64,000 bases of DNA from Enoplosus armatus (lineage: Eukaryota > Chordata > Actinopteri > Centrarchiformes > Enoplosidae). Made by a program: the position numbers and the translations under genes. The first letter of the stretch is position 1. Each line of letters starts with the position of its first letter. The DNA lies in assembly GCF_043641665.1 (NCBI RefSeq), contig NC_092203.1, forward strand, positions 930,001-994,000. The letters are read 5' to 3'. Positions 60,001-64,000 of this stretch are shown here, one piece after another. Below the pieces are notes generated by a model. It was given only the letters and a program-made list of their open reading frames with translations, had not been told where the DNA came from and did no database searches.

Positions 60001-62458
60001 CTTCCCATGGACTTGAGCAAACCAACTCAGGACTGGACGGACGAGGAGAACTCCCCGTCAAAGCATCAACATCTCTATTCTTCACCGTTGGGGAGCTAAA
60101 CACGAGCTCCCTCACCTTTGATACGCGGTTGGTTAAGACACGCGAGTAGGAGCTTGGTCATCAAGGCGGAGTTCATCCAGCTCCAGCAGCTCTCAACTGT
60201 CCTTTCAATGCTGCTGACCGCGCAGGATTGACGGTCTCTGTGGAAGTCTTAGTTGATCTCCAGCTGTGGGACGAAGAAGAACTGGGACACTGAGACACCT
60301 CCCCCTTTTAAGTAAGTCAGCGGTTGAGAAGGTCGAAAAGTTGAGGTCTTGTTTAGTTCCGCTCATCGACACGTTCAGGTGATGCCGTCATAAATGTCAC
60401 GTTTGAAATGCCTCCACACACAGACCCGTCTTCAGTTGAACAATGTCGGCATACAGTTTGACACTAACCCTTACCCAAAAATAGGTTTGTTTAGTTCTTG
60501 AAGGTGTGTCCAAGTAATGTGTTTTGTGGTCTAATGCTAAGCTCCAGGCTCTGGCGCGCCCCAGCCCACGCCGAACCAGTCCATATCTACCGAACCGGAG
60601 CAGACCACCGAGCCCAGTTTCCCTCCGCTTAAAGCGTCGGAGTACCCCGGGTCCTTCGCCGCCAATGTTAAATCACCAGCGAAGAAGAAGAGGAAGCCCT
60701 CCAAGTCCCCGCAGGGGAAAAAAGAAGCAAAGTCATCAAAGAGGCAGAAAAGATCCACGTCACCTTGTAGGAGCCACAGGAAGGGGTCCAGATCCAGGAG
60801 CCCTTCGAAGAAGAAGAGATCACGGTCGAGGTACAGTGACTGGGTTTTTTTTTTTCTTTGTTAGGATCACCTTTAACCTGTTGGCGTTATAGCTAAATGA
60901 AACAAAATTTGTGGTGATCACCAATAATGTTGTTTTGAAAATGTGCATTGCATATTGCGCCCACTCTTCAGTTGGTATGGCTTGGTACGGCGCTTCATTG
61001 CAAATGAATTGAGCTGCACACTGTTCCGGTGCAGGTCAGGGTGCCGGAGGTCGCGGAGGTCGCGGTCGCGGTCGGTGTCGCGGGGTCAGAGGAGGGCCGC
61101 GTACAGCCAGAGGGACCGCTGGAAACGAGAGCCGAGTCACTCCCCCGTGCTCATCCTCCGCAAAAACAGAACCCCCACCCGGAAACACTGCAGTTCGAGC
61201 AACAGCCCCCAACGCATCAGTGAACTGGGTGAGATAAGAATATGATAATCACTCACTTGAATGTCACACTACCAACTTTAGTGCATTTTAGCGTTATTAT
61301 TTATAAAGAATACGTCACAAATACATTTGGGGAACAGGTATTTCATCAACGCCAATCCCTTCAGTTCGGTGATTCCCCTCCTTGCGTTTGTGTTCCCTCA
61401 GATAAGGACCAGTTGTTAGAAATCGCCAAGGCCAACGCTGCCGCCATGTGTGCCAAAGCAGGTATGCCCATCCCCGCCAGCCTGAGGTCCACGGTGCTCC
61501 CCCTGGCGCTGCCAAGTATGGCCATGAACGCCGCTATGGCCAGTATGACTGCCGGTACGATTTTTTTTTTCCCCCCCCCGACTCTTCCACCTCTCTCCCT
61601 CGGCGCCTCTACAAAGGCCTTGATGCCGATTTTAATGAATGTCTCTTGTCGCTGTAATCGAACCTACGCGAAGGTTATAAATGTTCCGTTTTTGGTGAAA
61701 GCGTTTCGATTCAAAGCCGCGGTCGTTACGGAGGCTGCAGGTTGGGCCGCTGTCACGTTGAGAGGTGTTTCTAATATTTTAGGACTTTAAATATCCTGTA
61801 TATTGTGTTTTATTAAGCTTAAGCTAAGCCTAAACTGCTTGGGTTTTACAGATTTATTTTTTACATATTACTTGCATGTTGTCATTACCTTAGCCTAGGT
61901 GTTGCTACGTAGGGACCAACCTAACCTTGTACCAGCCGCCGCGCTTGTTTTTCATCGGCTCCTGTCTCGCTCTTGTCTCCCTGCGTCTCTTGTCTCCCCC
62001 CCCCCCCCGCAGCCACCATGACGGCAGCCTTGTCGAACATGGGCACCCTGTCGTCACTGCTCCCGCTGCCCTCCATTACCAACAAGCCGCCTCCCGTGGC
62101 TGCGCAGCCCAACATCGCCGCTTTGGAGGAGGTGAAGAGGAAGGTGGCGAAGCAGGCCAACAGCATCAGCATTAAGGAGTTTACCGATGTAAGGGCGAAG
62201 AGCGTGTGCTGTGTGAAAAAAAAAATCAAATGTTATTCAATTAAGTCTACACAAAAGTCACTAACAACAACAACAGGTGGAATCACAGTCCAGTCCATGT
62301 ATTCAGATCCATTTTGGGCCGCTCTTTTTGCTACATCTATTCATTTTATTTCATTATATTCCCCTTCCGCGTAAATGTCTTGATTGTGTATGAATGCTAA
62401 TGCTGCGCTGCCTCTATGGGTTGGTAAAGACTAGGTTGCTTGAAGGCAGTACTTAAAT

Positions 62459-62499
<41 letters not shown>

Positions 62500-63991
62500 T
62501 AGAAATGCAAGATGATCGTGGACAGCAAAGGAGAGCTGCCGGTGGCGATGCCTCACGTGTCCGACGAAGAGGATGACGGGAAACCCTTCGGAGGCTCCGC
62601 CCTTCGGGAGCAAAAGGCCATCAGCTTCAGCATCAACGTAACGCTGCGCCTTGCATGAGTTTACACATTTACTATGACTGACATGCACAGAAACATGATA
62701 AGGAAGTAAACTAACCATTACAACAAAAACAAAAACAAATAATACCTCAAATCAAAAATATTACCCCATCTCAACATTACTACCGTTACCCCCTCCAGAA
62801 CACGACAGTTCGTCCAGCGGTGCGCAGCGACGCCGGCATGGCCAAGGAGTTCCCCGTGTCTTCTGGATCCCAGCATCGCAAGAAGGTCTGAATAGTGCAT
62901 TGGATTTGGGTCTCGTAACAGTTCAGTTTTAAAAGGCACTAGGTGCTTTGCAGTGGAAGAAACTTAAGAACTACAGCAAACCTCCTGCTACCGTGTCGTC
63001 CACAAGGAACTCACTCAGCTCTGAGGCAGGTATTTACAGGGCAGTACTATAAGTGTCCACTAGAGGTAACCAAAGGCACAACAAAAAAAAAAAACACGCA
63101 TGAAAACAAACGAAGTGAAGGCAGAGCAGCTCTCCTTTTGGTCTGAGCACCAAAGCAACACAAAGCATCCTGTGGGGGTCCACTCAACTTTAAACTGTAC
63201 TTCTGCCATCTTGTTGCCCTCTCTTGCGCTTGAACTTCATTTATCCCAAAAGGAACATTTTGTTCCCAAAATTCCCAATAAACGCCGGGAATTGAACATA
63301 AGTGCGAAGATAATGTGCGTGTGTATACGGTACATTCATGCTAAAACAAAATGAAATAATAATAAAGTAGAGAAAACAATTAAAGGGAGGCGCAAAGTAC
63401 CAATGAGGGCTCAGCACGTGCGTTTAGAGAAGGTGTGGGGAACCGGTTGCTAAGTTGCAAGCAATGAATTAGCATCTGTGTTACCGCAACAATTTTCAAA
63501 AATTCTTTGGGAAGTAACGTAACACGTCACGCTTTCCAGGAGGGCGAGGCGCTGGGCGCCTACGGAGAATGGGTTCCGGTCGACAAGGCGGCAGACAAAG
63601 CCGCGGCCGCCTCCAGGAAGGCCCCGGCCACTGTCCCCGTAGCGTCGGCCGTCTTGTCATCGTCGGCGGTGGTGGCGGTGGCGGCTGCGGCATCTGGTGA
63701 AGCGGCGGCAGCCGCAGGGTTGCAAGAGGTTGCCGAGCAGCCAGCATTTGCGCCGGATAACGACAGCGTCTTTCCTGATCCGCTGCAGCAGGTGAGAGGT
63801 GGAAGTATGCTGTGCATCTAGTAGCATCTGCTGTGTAAGTTTGTTGCGGCTTGACTGAGTTTCTCTCCCTCTCTCCGCAGCCAGTAGACATCTCTCAGGC
63901 TGTGACGGAGAGAATCAAAGCTCAGAGGCGATTGGCTGAGAACCCCTATGACGTCAGCGCCATCTGCATGCTCAGCCGGGCCCAAGAGCAG
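54056..63991 (+). CDS. son: SON DNA/RNA-binding splicing cofactor, partial (5' and middle)
   Basis: SON is an SR-related nuclear-speckle protein needed for splicing of weak introns and cell-cycle transcripts. Fourteen coding exons in frame: 54056-54138, 54823-55038, 56130-56164, 56388-56581, 57775-57974, 58204-58421, 60548-60830, 61035-61228, 61402-61554, 62013-62188, 62503-62637, 62799-62885, 63540-63791 and 63881-63991. They give 779 codons and then continue past the edge. N-terminus MAANIEQILQDF matches human MATNIEQIF. Exons 2-4 are Lys/Arg-rich. Exons 5-8 form an RS domain. Exon 9 has DQLLEIAKANAAAMCAKAG. Exon 11 has MPHVSDEEDDG, exon 12 KEFPVSSGSQHRKK, exon 13 YGEWVPV followed by an Ala-rich stretch, and exon 14 PVDISQAVTERIKAQRRL. 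The G-patch and double-stranded RNA-binding domains must lie outside. No giant repeat exon as in mammals is present. Exon 3 may start at 56130 or 56133 (tandem acceptors). Confidence 0.94.
55133..55912 (+). mobile_element. Non-autonomous DNA transposon with inverted termini, in SON intron 2
   Basis: The left end 'gcctcatttccactgcgtggtacggctcggctcg' and the reverse complement of the right end 'gcttcatttccaccacattgtatggtgtggctcggctcg' match over about 35 bp with small gaps, defining inverted terminal repeats about 780 bp apart. Inside are short frames with no transposase motif. 'taa' occurs near both borders, but a clean target duplication is not evident. Class (hAT-like or Harbinger-like) unresolved. 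Confidence 0.55.
57027..57300 (+). mobile_element. Gypsy-type integrase fragment in SON intron 4
   Basis: An 88-codon open frame ends with 'WDEVSPDG' and 'GYFVRGDLLVRRWAPL', resembling the segment before the integrase zinc-binding domain of fish Gypsy retrotransposons ('GYxxxxxVLMRKWxP', followed by HHCC). The HHCC finger and the DDE core are absent because the frame stops directly after. Ancient fragment, assigned from motif memory only. Confidence 0.45.
58422..60547 (+). other. SON intron 6 with unidentified block
   Basis: 2.1 kb. Between about 58800 and 60300 the sequence is unusually balanced in composition, with overlapping open frames of 73-157 codons on both strands and no homopolymers apart from a G run at 59096. 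It may be a mobile-element insertion (the minus strand reads 'LVWTMSPQNLPLMGRL' near 59270), but I cannot identify it. Confidence 0.35.
62464..62500. repeat. (TG)n at SON exon 11 acceptor
   Basis: A TG microsatellite runs to within a few bases of the acceptor 'ttgtag' of exon 11, in place of a normal pyrimidine tract. Confidence 0.9.
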
Positions 63992-64000
63992 GTGCGCCCC

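Noticed and set aside
1..64000. Search for tRNA, rRNA, CRISPR arrays or bacterial-type operons
   Set aside because: I saw no convincing tRNA box pairs, rRNA blocks or regularly spaced repeats. All tandem repeats are eukaryotic microsatellites or homopolymers.

Overview
The window is vertebrate nuclear DNA, almost certainly from a teleost fish. It has multi-exon genes with GT/AG introns, long introns and intergenic spacers, dense (AC)n microsatellites, and decayed L2-like, Rex1/CR1-like, RTE-like, Gypsy-like and pogo-like elements of kinds common in fish. There are no bacterial operons, CRISPR arrays, or tRNA or rRNA genes that I could recognise.

Layout. Positions 1-28,700 are a gene desert in which I found no confident host exon. 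It holds old retroelement pieces, small interspersed repeats and many poly(G)/poly(C) runs. Positions 28,700-36,200 hold two complete convergent genes: PNPLA4 (+, patatin-like lipase, 6 coding exons, 253 aa) and STS (-, steroid sulfatase, 9 coding exons, 580 aa). Their stop codons are 182 bp apart and their predicted 3' UTRs overlap. Positions 36,200-40,000 are spacer with a Rex1-like reverse transcriptase fragment. Positions 40,029-51,187 hold complete ANOS1 (KAL1, anosmin-1) on the minus strand, with 14 coding exons and 676 aa. Positions 54,056-64,000 hold the 5' and middle part of SON (+), 14 coding exons and 779 codons, running off the right edge.

I assembled each model exon by exon. Every junction keeps the reading frame, and the products match human lengths closely (253 vs 253, 580 vs 583, 676 vs 680 from memory of the families). 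PNPLA4, STS and ANOS1 are neighbours on human Xp22.3, so that block is conserved. SON lies on human chromosome 21 beside GART, so the divergent ANOS1/SON pair here is a different arrangement.

The genes do not form one pathway. PNPLA4 handles retinyl and acyl esters, STS desulfates steroids in the ER, ANOS1 is a secreted matrix protein for axon and GnRH-neuron guidance, and SON is a nuclear-speckle splicing cofactor. I see no new biological system. The points most worth checking are a probable GC-AG intron in STS, a poly-asparagine insertion near the ANOS1 N-terminus, a compact SON without a giant repeat exon, an unusual density of long poly(G)/poly(C) tracts, and several uncharacterised repeat families.
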